Source: Rebecca billardiae RCC1528
Lineage: Eukaryota; Haptophyta
Direction of reading: 5' to 3'
DNA: 64,000 nt
Assembly (NCBI GenBank): GCA_965240325.2
Contig: OZ251226.1
Coordinates: forward strand, 2,542,001-2,606,000
The notes under the pieces are model-generated. The model made no database searches, was not told the origin of the DNA, and was given only the letters and a program-made list of their open reading frames with translations. Of this stretch, positions 32,640 through 42,900 are shown one piece after another (position 1 is the stretch's first letter; the number at the start of each line of letters is the position of its first letter). Made by a program: the position numbers and the translations under genes.

Positions 32640-33468
32640 CTACGGTTCGCTGCCGCCATCTCGCGCGCCGGCCTCGTGCGGCTCGAGCAGCCCCATCGCC
32701 TTGCGCAGGCGGCGCGGGAGGCTCGCGAGCGCGCTCGCGCTCGCCACGTGCTGGATGCAGTCGAGGTAGTGCTGCACGCTCGTGAGCGCGGCGAGCGCGT
32801 CGTCCGAGCGCGCGGCGACCGAGAGGTCGGCCGCGCCGAGCGCGGCGCGCGCGTGCATGTGCGCGGGCTCGAGGAAGCAGCAGCCGTCCGAGGCGAGCGC
32901 GTGCAGCACGCCCACGCGGTACGCGCGCAGCATCTGCCCGAGCGTGGCGCGCTGCACGGACGCGCGCACCTCCGCGTCCGCGCCCACCGCGCGCAGCACC
33001 GCCGTGAGCGCGAGGCCCTGCTCCGCCAGGTGCGCGAGCTGCGCGGCCGGGCTCAGGTGGAGCCGCGCGAGCGCCGCGAGCTCGGCGCGGTCCGCGCCTG
33101 CGCGCAGCGCCTCCGCGCAGAGCCAAGTGCACGCGGCGGCCCAGCGCTCGCCGTGCGCGACGCTCTCGCGCGCGCTCCGCGTCATGCCGTCGATCACGCC
33201 GCGCGCGCGCGCGCCGTCGGCATCCCCGCGCGCCCCACCGCCACCAACCGCCGCGGCGGCGGCGGCTGCGCCTGGCCCGTCGCCGAGCGCGGTACACGCC
33301 TCGGCCAGCGTGCGCGCTTCATCCCTGCCGCCCAGCCAGACGGACTCGAAGGCGTCGGGCGGCGAGAGGCCGTACGAGGCGTGCGCGCGCGCGCCGCCCG
33401 CGCCGCCGCCGTCGTCCCAGCCCGCCACGTGCAGCGCCGCGCGCCGGCTCACCAGCACGTACCGCTGC

Positions 33469-33500
<32 letters not shown>

Positions 33501-36500
33501 TGCGGCCGCGAGCGCGCCCGGCTCGGCGCCGCCGGCGCGCGCGGCGGGCGGCTCGGCGGGCACGCTCACGGCGAGCTCGGCGACGATGGGCTCGGCCGCG
33601 TCCACGGCGGCGCGCGCGTCGCGCAGCGCGGCGGCGCGCTCGGCCGCGAGCGCGCGCACGCCCCACCGCCGCCCGCCGAGCCACAGCGCCAGCAGCAGCT
33701 GCCGCCCCGCCCTATGCTCGTCCACCGCGCGCGCGAGCAGCGCTCGGCAAAACAGCTCGACCGCGCGCGCCCACGAGCCGCCGCGCGCGACGGTGAGCTC
33801 GAGCGCGCTGAGCGCGGGCGGCGCGGCGCGCGGCGGGAGGAGGCGGGTGAGCAGCGCGCGCGGGCCGCTGAAGCACACGTGCACGCTCAGCTCCGGCTCG
33901 GCCTCGGCGAGCGAGGCGGCGGGGGCGGTGCCGCCGGCCGCGCCGCCGAGCCAACTGGGCGCGCCCGCGGCGCCGCGCGCGCTCGCGCTCGCGCGCCCGC
34001 CGTCGAGCGCGCGCCACACCGGCGCGAGCGCGCGCGCGTCGGCGAAGAGGATGGCGCCGCGCGCGCCCCACAGCCGCGTCAGCCCGTCCGCGCCCGCCGC
34101 CTCCGCCGCCCGCCCGCCGCCGCCCACCAGCGGCGCAGTCCGGTAGACGCCCGCGCCCACGTCTGCCAGGACTGGCTCGTTAGCGCACGCGCTCAGCAGC
34201 GCGTGGTCGCTCAGACGCGCCGCGGGGAAGTGCGCCGCGGCGGCGAGGAGCCGGCCGAGCGCGACGGCGGGCGGGTGCGGCGGGAGCGAGGGCGCGCCGT
34301 AGATCTCCTCCAGGATCCCCTCCGCCGCCACGTCCACCTCCGTGTCCACGCAGTACTGCAGCAGCGCCGACTCGCGCGCGATCGGTGCCGGGTATGCGCG
34401 CCGCGCGCGCGCGTCCGCCTCCGCGGCCGTGACGCTCAGCGCGTGCTGCTCCGTCCGCGGCAGCGCGGGGAAGGGCAGCGCCGGCGCCGCGGTGGCGGAC
34501 CCCGGCGCGCCACCGCCGCCGCCGCCGGGCTCCGCCTGCGCGCCCGCGCCCCGCGCCCCCCGCGGCCGCCTCGGGAAGAGGGATCGCTCCCTGCGCCCGA
34601 CCCCGGCAGCCGGCCGGCCGGGGGGCACGGGAGGAGGCGCCGCGGACGTGGCCTCCGCCTCCGCCGCCGCCGCCGCCTCCGCCGCCGACTCGAGCCGCTC
34701 GTGCGCGTCCTGCAGCGCCGCGCGCAGCGCGGCGCAGCACGGCACCGCCGCGTGCGCGAGCGCCGACGCCGCCGCCTCGCAGCAGCGGCCGAGCGCGAGG
34801 AGCGCGGCGAGGGCGCGCACACACGCGCCGTCCGCGCCGCGCGGCCACCGCGCCGCGGCCGCGCGCGCCGCTCGGCCGGCGCGCGCGCCGCCCTCCGCCT
34901 GTGCGTCCTCCGCCGCGGCCTCGACGTCGGCGATCAGCACGCGCATCGGCGCGGCCATCGCGCCGAGCTCCACCGCAGGGCACCGCTCGAGCACCAGCCT
35001 CGTGTCGTGCGCCCACCGCGCGATCATGGCGCGCACGACCGGCAGTGCAGCGCCCAGCCGCGCGCCCGCGCCGTCGGCGCCGCTCGCGCGGGCGGCGCCG
35101 GCCGCGCCGAGCTGCTCGGCGAGCAGCAGCCTGAGGCTGTGCGCGCGCTGGCCCAGTGCGCACAGCGCGGCGGCAGGCGAGGCGAGGAGGCAGGCGCACT
35201 CGAGCAGCAGCCGGCAGCCGCCGCGCCGATGCGCCGAACCCGACGCCTCAGCGCCCGCGCGCCGCGACGGCCTCCACGCGCCGTCCGCGCCCGCGGCCGC
35301 GGCCGCCGCCGCCTCCTCCTCCTCCTCCGCCTCGGCGCGCGCCAGCCTGTCCAGCTCGTCCCCCATTGGCCCGAGCGCCACCCACATGCCGAGCTCGGCG
35401 GCGGCGATCACGTCGGCGTGCGCGGCGTACCGCGCGGCCTGCTCACCCAGCCATTTGTACGCGCCACGCAGGCTGTCGTCCAGCGCGTCGGCGTCGGCGG
35501 CGGCTGGCGGCAGAGCGAGCGAGGCCAGGAAGGCGGCGTGCTCGCGGCTCTCCACGACGCCCTCGCACAACGACAGGCCGGGCGCCTCGAGGTGGCTGCG
35601 CAGGCCGAGGCCGTCGGCGGGCGTGCGCAGGAGCAGCGGCGGCGGCGGCGGGAGCGGCGGCTCGGCTGCCGCGCCGAGCAGTGGCCCCGCGCCCAGCTCG
35701 TCCTCCGCCTCCGCCGCCTCCTCCTGGAACGCGAACTCGAACAGCTTGACGGCGCGCACGAACGCAAACGTCGGCGGCAGCCCGTGCGCGCCGCCGCGCC
35801 GCGCGTCGCGCGCGCGCGCGTGCGCAGGCTCCGGCTCGGCGGCGCGCAGCAGGAAGTGCAACTGCAGCGCGCGGCGGCCGAGCACCGCGCGGCGCGCGTC
35901 GGTGACGAAGGCGTGCCGCTGCTCCTTGAGCTCCGCCGGCGCGACGCGCAGGCCGGCGCCGACCGAGCCGCGCGCGCTCGGAGGGTCGTACCATTCGGGC
36001 CGGGCGTCCGTGCCGGCCGCGCCGACGCCGCCGACGTCCGCGCCGCCGCCGTCGCCGCCGCCGCCGCCGCCGCCGCTTCCTCCGGCGCGCGCGGGCGCGG
36101 CGACGAAGAGGCACACGTGCTCCTCCATCGCGTCGAGGCGCACCGCCTCCTGCATCACGCGCGTGATGAACGCCGTCAGCGCCGCGTCGAAGCGCGCGGG
36201 CTCCGCCGCCGCCAGGTACGTCTCGCGCACGCGCAGTTGGCGCGGGAACGGCTCGAGTCCGTCTGTGGGCGCACCCGGCGCGTGCAGGAGGTGCGAGCCG
36301 CAGAGCGCGCTGACGGCCTGCACGCGGACGCCGGCGTCGTCCGCGGCGTACGCGTCGAGCAGGCCGGTCGGGCCCAGCTCCGCGCGCACCGCCTGCACGT
36401 GCGCCAAGTGCACGCGCGCCACCACTCGCTCGAGCCCCCACACGCGCCGGTCGGCGGAAGCGCGCACGATCGTCGCGCTGCCGTCGCCCGAGTCGAGGGG

Positions 36501-36980
36501 CGGCAGCTTGTACCGCGTGGCCGGCGGCAGCGCGCGCGGCGGGTCGAAGAGCAGCGCGCGCGCCTCCTCCGTGCGCATGCCCCGCGCGAGGAACGGGTAC
36601 GGGTTGGCGGGCAGCTCCTCGTGGCTGAGCAGCCGCTGCACGCACGCGCGCAGCCGGTCCTCGATCCGCGTCTCGCGCGCGTACTGCCGGAGGACGCGCT
36701 CGCGGACGGGGGCAAGCGGCCGACGGATGGTGGGCCCGAGCGGCTCGTCGAGAGCGCGCGACGCGCCGGACGCCTCCTCGTCGTCCGCCGAAGCGAGTAC
36801 GCTGCGGCCGGACGAGGCGGCGGCCCAGTCGTCGGCGCTCCACTTGTTGCGCTTGCGCGCGGCCGCGCGCTTGGCGCGCCGAGCCGCCTGCCGGGAGGCC
36901 TCAGGAGGCGGTGACTCGGCAGATGCGGCGGCAGAGGCCGCCGCCGACACATTCGGCCGCGTGAAGAGCGCCGAGAGCAT
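32640..36980 (-). CDS. Large helical protein of unknown function
   Basis: 1446 residues, single exon, start ATG 36980. I do not recognise the family. Residues ~85-125 hold RVLRQYARETRIEDRL-ACVQRLL--EELPANPYPFLARG, which resembles the short RIIa/Dpy-30-type docking helix pair often found at the N-terminus of ciliary and scaffold proteins. The rest is Ala/Arg/Leu-rich and mostly helical with disordered poly-Gly and poly-Ala breaks. There is no signal peptide and no membrane segment. A possible structured C-terminal third begins near residue 870 (ESALLQYCVDTEVDV). Long reading frames also occur on the opposite strand because of the GC content, but this frame alone has coherent aromatic and hydrophobic spacing. 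Confidence 0.6.
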
Positions 36981-37505
36981 CGCCACTGCTCGCCGCGCGC
37001 GGGCTGTCCGCCATGCGCATGCAACGGCTGCAAGGCGAATTTACGTCGCGAGTTCTTTGATGGCGGCGGGTTAACTTAACTTTATTATTTTTCGACCCGC
37101 CAGGACTTGCTTTTGATTCGCGATGACATCATGCATTCGCCTTGACGGAACGACGGTTGGCCCCGCGCGGCCCCGCCATGCAGATTCCCCAAACTCACGG
37201 CCAGGCTGCGCGCAGCAGCCGAAGAGTGAGTCTCAGAGTGTGCGAGAGCTAGGCGGCGCTACTTAGGCTGACGGGTCGACAGCAGCATGCGCCTTGTACT
37301 ATGTGTGATCACTTGTGAGTTGAAGAGTCTGATGAGAGTCTGAAAGTGCGTCCTGAAGATGGGAGGCGCGATTACGCGCGCGCAGCCTGCGCCGACCCGA
37401 CCTCCTCGGGGGTCCGGTGCAGCAGTTCAGGCGCAGCGTCGGCAGCCGCGGGTGACGTTGGTCGAGCGCTTCGTCCGGCGTCGTGGCGGGAGTCGGCCTG
37501 CGCGC
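36981..37505. other. Gap between genes, no gene seen
   Basis: The part near 37060-37100 is AT-rich (TTAACTTAACTTTATTATTTTTCG) on the upstream side of the minus-strand gene and may be its promoter. The remainder is the 3' side of the hydroxylase gene. Confidence 0.5.
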
Positions 37506-39206
37506 TTACACCTGAGCGAAGTGGCAGATCGTCGTCTCGATCGCGAGCGCGGTGGCGCAGAACGCGCACAGCGGCAGGCAGCCCGGCGAGCCCATGAGCG
37601 CGACGAGGCCGATCATGCCCATGATGGGCAGGTGCACGGTGATGTGCCCGTTCCAGAACGAGTCCTCGTCCAGCTTGGGGCCCGAGACCTGCGCGCCCGC
37701 GAGCTCGCCCACCTTGAGCGACTTGAGGATGATGCGCGCCTTCGCGGTGTGCCCAACGTCGTCGAACGCCTTGGTCGCGTCGCGCCCCGCCACCTCCGCC
37801 AGCACCTGCTTGCCGCCCGGGTGCTTGTCCGCGTACGTCGTCACGTCGTACACGGTGCCGCCGATCGCGATCCACGTCGACTCGGGCGACTGGTGCGCGG
37901 CGAGCTGGGCGAGGGTGATCTTGCCCTCGGCGGCGTCGGCGGCGACAAGGGCGAGCGCGGCCTCCTTCTCCTTGCGCTCCGCCTCCTCCTTCTCGATCAG
38001 CTCGACGTCGAGCGCCGTCGCCTGCGCGCCGATGAACTGCGCGCGGCCCGCCTTGCGCGAGCCGAAGACGGCGTCCCAGAGCCCGCCCGCCGCCGAGAAG
38101 GTGAAGTTGCACCGCTTCGAGCCCTCGTGGTGGAGGTCGTGGTGGTGCGGCATCTGCGAGAAGGGCAGGAGGCGCTGCAGGTTGTGCGCCACGTTGTAGT
38201 AGCACGACACGCCCGAGTGCTTCTCCAGCGACTCCATGATGCGCAGGAAGTGGATGAGGTAGTAGCCGGTGAAGTCGAGCGGGATCAGCAGCTGCGCAAA
38301 CGTGTGGCCGTAGATCGCGTTCATGAAGTTGTCGAAGGCGTGCGCCTGGTACGTGTTGCGCGAGAGCGGGTGCGTGGCCTGGTGGTGCACGCCGTGGATG
38401 TTCTTCCACTTCCACGGCACCACGTGCCCCGCGCGGTGCGCCCAGTACATCGTGAACGAGAGGCAGTACTGGTGCGCGAGCACGAGCGCGAGCCTCACCG
38501 GCCACGAGCGCGTCTTCACGCCGGCCGCCGGGTAGAAGCCGGGGACGAGGAGGTAGACGGTGAGGGCGAGCAGGGCGTCGAGCACGAGCGTCGTGCGGTC
38601 GTGCCACATCTGCGCGCGCAGGTCCTTCAGCTCGCGGCCCGTCAGGTCGCACTTCTCGCGCAGCGCGTGCTCGAGCGGCGGCTGCGTGCGGTACTGCGGC
38701 TTCGTGAAGTAGACGTACTCGAGCCAGGCGTTGTAGCTGCGGCTGAAGACGGACATGGCGAGCATCCACAGGCCGATCTCAACGAGCGTCTGCGAGCCCT
38801 CCGACGGCGTGAAGTAGCCGCCCGGGTTGAGCGCGCCGAGCGCGATGAGGCCGAACCGCGAGCCGAACTCGATCGCCGTGCTCACGACATCACCAGAGAA
38901 GAGGAGGGAGGAGAAGTGGCGGCCCTCGAGCTCCTGCTTGTCGTACAGCGTGCGTGGCTCCGGGCTGCTGGCGCCGAGCGAACGCGCGCGGGGGCGGCGG
39001 TGGGCGGGTGAGCGAGTCGCGCGAGGCACCGAGGGGGCGCGCGCGCATGCTCGCGCCGCGAGCGCGCGCGCGCGCGCGGACGGAGCGCGGCCGGGACGCG
39101 AGCGCGCGGCGGGGGGGACGCACCTCGACTCGGGCACGCTGCTCTTGGAGCGGAGCTTGACGACCGCCTCGTTCTCGTTGAGGGTGGAGACCTGCGTCAC
39201 CGGCAT
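37506..39206 (-). CDS. Fatty-acid/sterol hydroxylase superfamily enzyme with C-terminal cytochrome b5 domain
   Basis: Two exons by my reading, 39206-39124 and 38964-37506 (513 residues); the 159-bp intron is in-frame and stop-free, so read-through gives a longer frame. The di-iron His boxes are visible: HRAGH near residue 202, HGVHH near 217 and HHHDLHH near 299, with several membrane segments before and between. A cytochrome b5 domain follows (about 390-450) with its heme ligands in HPGGKQ near 408 and in VGHTAKA. The protein ends in a hydrophobic segment (LPIMGMIGLVALMG). It should introduce a hydroxyl group or desaturate a lipid or sterol at the ER using electrons from the fused b5. In yeast Scs7-type enzymes the b5 domain is at the N-terminus; here it is C-terminal. 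Confidence 0.85.
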   Translation of the reverse strand: MPVTQVSTLNENEAVVKLRSKSSVPESRCVPPAARSRPGRAPSARARALAARACARAPSVPRATRSPAHRRPRARSLGASSPEPRTLYDKQELEGRHFSSLLFSGDVVSTAIEFGSRFGLIALGALNPGGYFTPSEGSQTLVEIGLWMLAMSVFSRSYNAWLEYVYFTKPQYRTQPPLEHALREKCDLTGRELKDLRAQMWHDRTTLVLDALLALTVYLLVPGFYPAAGVKTRSWPVRLALVLAHQYCLSFTMYWAHRAGHVVPWKWKNIHGVHHQATHPLSRNTYQAHAFDNFMNAIYGHTFAQLLIPLDFTGYYLIHFLRIMESLEKHSGVSCYYNVAHNLQRLLPFSQMPHHHDLHHEGSKRCNFTFSAAGGLWDAVFGSRKAGRAQFIGAQATALDVELIEKEEAERKEKEAALALVAADAAEGKITLAQLAAHQSPESTWIAIGGTVYDVTTYADKHPGGKQVLAEVAGRDATKAFDDVGHTAKARIILKSLKVGELAGAQVSGPKLDEDSFWNGHITVHLPIMGMIGLVALMGSPGCLPLCAFCATALAIETTICHFAQV

Positions 39207-40466
39207 CGGCTTGGGCGTTCTCGAGCACGGAGAGGTTCCTTTGGCCTGGGCGGTGGGGGCTCGAGTGGTTCGAGGTCCACACGATCTCTTCGGGCGTGCG
39301 ATGCTGGTCGCTGGAGCGGCGCGCCGACGTCTGGAACGTTGCGTTATCTGTTGATGTTGGTTGATTGCCTGGACACTTCCCTGATTCGCGCGGTTGTTTT
39401 GGATCCAGACGCGTGAGATCGTCATCTCACCAGTGGTTGTACGTGAACGTCTCGACCGCGTCGCGCCCAATCCGACGCGTTCTCTTCACTTGACGAGCGC
39501 TAACATATTCCCGCGTAGGCCATCACGATCCGCGCGGTGGCCAATGGGAGAGGTTTGTGCAAGATGAGAAGGCAGTTCTCATCTCTTCACGCCTCCCGAA
39601 GCCCTCGAAGGTCTGTATAATAATCATGTTTTACAAAATTTTGGGCAACCGACTTCTAGACATCCAGTTTAGTCAATAGCAACAAAGGGCAGAATCTCTG
39701 GACCTGGATTCCCGAAGCATCGGCCTGCACGGTCCTTTAAGTAACCGAATGTTCATGTATATACGAACGACGAGCTTGGGGTGAAGCTTCTGGTGAAGCT
39801 TCGCAGAAATCAACCTTGATTCCGCCCACGCTCCCACAGCGACGCCCTGATGAGGGCCACTCAGAATAGCCATGAGCGCGACGTCACACGCCGCTGTTGG
39901 GCAAGAAGACCACTAGTGGGGGCATGGCATCGCCCCATACCCACCCGGCCGGGTAGCCCTCTCTGCATGCCTCTCGCGACAGCCTGCAAGCCACACCGTG
40001 AGCAACGCGGCAGCCGCATTCGCCATTCGGAGCCGATCATCATGGCAGAGACAGGCACCGTTCAGAATAGAAATGGCAGGAGCTCCAGGACGCATCCGCC
40101 GCTCGTTTCTTCTCTATCGACGTCAAAGCGTTGCGTTTGCTACTCCGGCAGTGTCAGCACGCACTCACACCTGTTTTGGGCGTGCAAAGACGAGCGCGTG
40201 CAAGCTGTTGCGTTTCACTGCCGCGCAGAGCGCGCGTCGCTGACAAAGGTGGCAGAGACGACGGATGACAGCATGCCAAAGCGGCGCATGCCCTTCCAAT
40301 CAATCGGTTTCTACTTGCCCAGTTGCCCGCCATCCACCCCGGCGGACGATCCGGCGATGATGCCGCGACTCTGAGCGCCCACACGGAGGCTGGTTTGCGC
40401 CCCCACTCCCGGATCGTCACTGTCTTCGTCAGTCTCGGAACTACCGGACTTGTCGCCGGATCGCAC
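39207..40466. other. Gap between divergent genes, no gene seen
   Basis: It serves as upstream sequence for both the hydroxylase (-) and sulfotransferase (+). A plus-strand open frame at 39850-40374 and minus frames opposite it look random in composition, with no domain. Lower GC around 39500-39800. Confidence 0.5.
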
Positions 40467-41570
40467 ATGCGGATGGGCGCACGCCGCCTCCGCGCGCCGC
40501 CACTTGCCGGGCAATGCCTTGCTGGGGTGCTCCTGTGCGCGTCAGCCGGCGTCGCTGCGCCGGAGACGAGCGCATCTGCGGCGGAACCCGCTCGTCCAAC
40601 AGGTTCGCCGGCCGGCAGTGAGACCCGGATGAAGAATTCGCTGGCAGACCTCAGCAACGTCCTCGGTGACCGCGCGCGCCAGCAGTGGTTCGGGCAATGG
40701 GTTGGGGCAATCATGCTTCCAAGTCAGCGCCTCGTGGTGTGCGCGCCGCCGAAGACGGGCTCGACGAGCGCCATGCGCCTACTACTCCGCATCCTTGGGC
40801 GCCGCTCTGCTCCAGAAATCTGCCGGCCGGATCTCTATGCGCCTGAGCCGACCCGAAGCGAACTCCGAAAAGATCCCGACGTGGCGAAAATACGCTGGAA
40901 CGCGGTCTCGAGGAACGCGCCGGACGAGACGAAGGCGTGGATTCACGGCTCGTGGGCGGACGCGATCAGCCTCCACGAGGCCCCGCTCCACCTGGTGAGG
41001 GAGGCGTTCACCTCTGACAAATGGACGACAGTGGCGCAGCTGAGAGACCCGTGGTGGCGAGCGGTGTCAGCGTATCGGTACCAGATACAGGTGGGCAGCA
41101 CGCGAACCAAGAGAACGCTGGACCCGAACAGTGCGTCCGACTTTGGGCTCTACACCCGCAAACACATAGGCAAGCGGCACCATGCGGGCCCCATGTCTCG
41201 GTTCTGCGCCCTGCATCAGAACTTCACCTACGATGTGATCATCGATGTCGACAGTGGCATGGAGGCGGCATGGACAGCCTTGATGGAGCGGCTGGGCCTC
41301 AACACGTCGCTTCTGCTCACGGGGTGGGAGACGTGCGGATCAGCGCGCCTCATGGCCGTCGAGCACGCGGACGGCATCAACGCCGGCCGATGGCAGCCCT
41401 CCACTGCGCTCACCACGGCAGAGCGTCAGCGGAAGATCGACGAGGTCATGTGCAACAATCAAACCGCAGCGGCGGTGGCTGCTCGGTACGCGGAGGACTA
41501 TCGCATGGTGAGGCGCCAGGGCATGGCGTTGCAGTCGGCGCCACACTCGTGCGTGCACCAACGCCATTAA
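40467..41570 (+). CDS. Second PAPS-dependent sulfotransferase
   Basis: 367 residues from ATG 40467. The N-terminus is basic then hydrophobic (LAGQCLAGVLLCASAGVAA), a signal peptide or type II anchor. The 5'-PSB loop is VCAPPKTGSTSAMR near residue 91 and the 3'-PB segment is TVAQLRDPWWRAVSAY near residue 190. It aligns with the sulfotransferase family 2 plan (carbohydrate sulfotransferase-like) but differs from the gene at 10.0-11.3 kb in both loops, so the two are not recent duplicates. Likely a Golgi enzyme acting on surface or extracellular polysaccharide; acceptor unknown. The following TspO-like gene starts 71 bp downstream on the same strand. Confidence 0.8.
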   Translation: MRMGARRLRAPPLAGQCLAGVLLCASAGVAAPETSASAAEPARPTGSPAGSETRMKNSLADLSNVLGDRARQQWFGQWVGAIMLPSQRLVVCAPPKTGSTSAMRLLLRILGRRSAPEICRPDLYAPEPTRSELRKDPDVAKIRWNAVSRNAPDETKAWIHGSWADAISLHEAPLHLVREAFTSDKWTTVAQLRDPWWRAVSAYRYQIQVGSTRTKRTLDPNSASDFGLYTRKHIGKRHHAGPMSRFCALHQNFTYDVIIDVDSGMEAAWTALMERLGLNTSLLLTGWETCGSARLMAVEHADGINAGRWQPSTALTTAERQRKIDEVMCNNQTAAAVAARYAEDYRMVRRQGMALQSAPHSCVHQRH

Positions 41571-41641
41571 TTCCGTGCGCGCGCTGAATAATCATTTTAC
41601 GTTTTTAATCAGCCACGGGGCAGGTCTGCACCCAGCTACGA

Positions 41642-42535
41642 ATGGCGATGAACCGCCTCGTCGTGTTCGTGGCGGCGCTCTGCCCCACCACACATGCTCT
41701 CGTTCATCCACACGCACCGCGGCTCGTCACAGGAGCTATGATGCGTCCACCTACCGTCAGGGCTCATCACTTGCGGCCGACGCCGGCCATGTCGAGCGAT
41801 GCTGTGAGCGGCGAGGGCACCAGCCCGGCAACTCCTCCGCCAACGGTGCTCGAGACAGCCGCGGCGATCGACTTGGTCGATGTGGTGAAGTATGCTTTCG
41901 CGACGAGCACGCAGTTTGGCCTTGTCTACGCTGTCTTTCGCGCGCTCGATCACGTCGGCTTTGGCTCGCTCCCGACGGCGTGCGTGCCGCCTCTGTTTGC
42001 CTTCCTGAGCCTGCGCTCGCGCATCTTCTCGCCTCTCGACAACCGTCGGCCCGACCGGAAGGCGCAGGGTGGCGCCGCGACGCCCGCGACGACAAAGCGT
42101 CCCAGCTGGACGCCACCGGGCATTGCATTTCCCATCATCTGGTCGACGATCTCCCTGCTTCGCACGATCTCTGCAACGATCGTGTGGCGCGCCACCGGCC
42201 GCTCGCTCGCGTGCGTCCCGCTGCTCGCGCTGGTGGCGCACCTGTGCGTGGGCGACACATGGAACTCGATCACCAACGCTGAACGGCGGCTTGGGGTGAG
42301 CTTCACCGCCGTCTTTGGCGTGCTCGCCAGTGTCTACTACGCCGTGTACCGCTTCTACCAAGTGTCGCACGTCGCTGGCTACATCCTGGCGCCTTCGGCT
42401 GTGTGGATCTCGATTGCGACCGTGCTCACTGGCACGATCTGGAACATCAACACGCCTCGCCAGCCTCTCTGGCCCGTGCGCGGAGACGGTAAGTCGAGTG
42501 GGCTGCGCATGCCTTTCACCTCGATCAGCCGCTAG
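41642..42535 (+). CDS. TspO/MBR-family membrane protein, probably plastid-targeted
   Basis: 297 residues. The N-terminus has a signal-peptide core (LVVFVAALCPTTHA) followed by ~35 residues of Ser/Thr/Arg/Pro-rich transit-like sequence, as in bipartite plastid targeting. The core matches TspO/translocator protein: SWTPPGIAFPIIWSTIS near residue 154, then VAHLCVGDTWN, a helix with YYAVYRFYQV, and APSAVWISIATVLTGTIWNIN at the C-terminal end, for five membrane helices. Family members bind tetrapyrroles or sterols and act in stress-linked porphyrin handling. An alternative start is two codons in (ATG 41648). Known partners are not encoded next to it. Confidence 0.82.
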   Translation: MAMNRLVVFVAALCPTTHALVHPHAPRLVTGAMMRPPTVRAHHLRPTPAMSSDAVSGEGTSPATPPPTVLETAAAIDLVDVVKYAFATSTQFGLVYAVFRALDHVGFGSLPTACVPPLFAFLSLRSRIFSPLDNRRPDRKAQGGAATPATTKRPSWTPPGIAFPIIWSTISLLRTISATIVWRATGRSLACVPLLALVAHLCVGDTWNSITNAERRLGVSFTAVFGVLASVYYAVYRFYQVSHVAGYILAPSAVWISIATVLTGTIWNINTPRQPLWPVRGDGKSSGLRMPFTSISR

Positions 42536-42900
42536 AGCCACTGTGGCACCATCATCACACTCATCGTCCGCCGCCTCGTCACTGCATCATCAAGTCGACT
42601 AAGCTACTCTCCGCCAGTCTACTCGATCGCATCAGCCGCACGTACAATAACCTACGGCCATGTGACGTATAGATTACGACTCGACGAGTCACTGACAGTG
42701 TGAGTACTGAGTGTCACTCATATCAGTCGTGACAGCATCGCGTCATATCATCTATATATATATCACGACTAACTTCGGCATCACTGTATTAACAGGCGTG
42801 GCGCGCCTGAGTACTAAGCTAGTCGTGGCCCGCCAGTAGCACTAGCAGCAAGTCGCAACGAACGCATCAGGTAGCGGACGGCCACGAGACTCACGCACGC
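42536..42900. other. Gap between convergent genes, no gene seen
   Basis: Lower GC with many short ACTCGACGAGTCACTGA-type strings and an ATATATAT run near 42755. It holds the 3' ends of the flanking TspO-like (+) and RPGRIP-like (-) genes. Confidence 0.5.

Noticed and set aside
32676-36914. 1412-codon plus-strand frame opposite the unknown large gene
   Set aside because: Overwhelmingly Arg/Ala/Gly, lacking hydrophobic spacing. The minus frame is the better gene, though it too is unrecognised.
39255-39280. GGTTCGAGGTCC resembling a tRNA B box
   Set aside because: The T-arm pairs over only four bases and no matching acceptor, D or anticodon arms can be formed on either strand.
39850-40374. 174-codon plus-strand ORF upstream of the second sulfotransferase
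   Set aside because: Amino-acid composition looks random, there is no homology pattern, and codon bias is weaker than in the adjacent genes.
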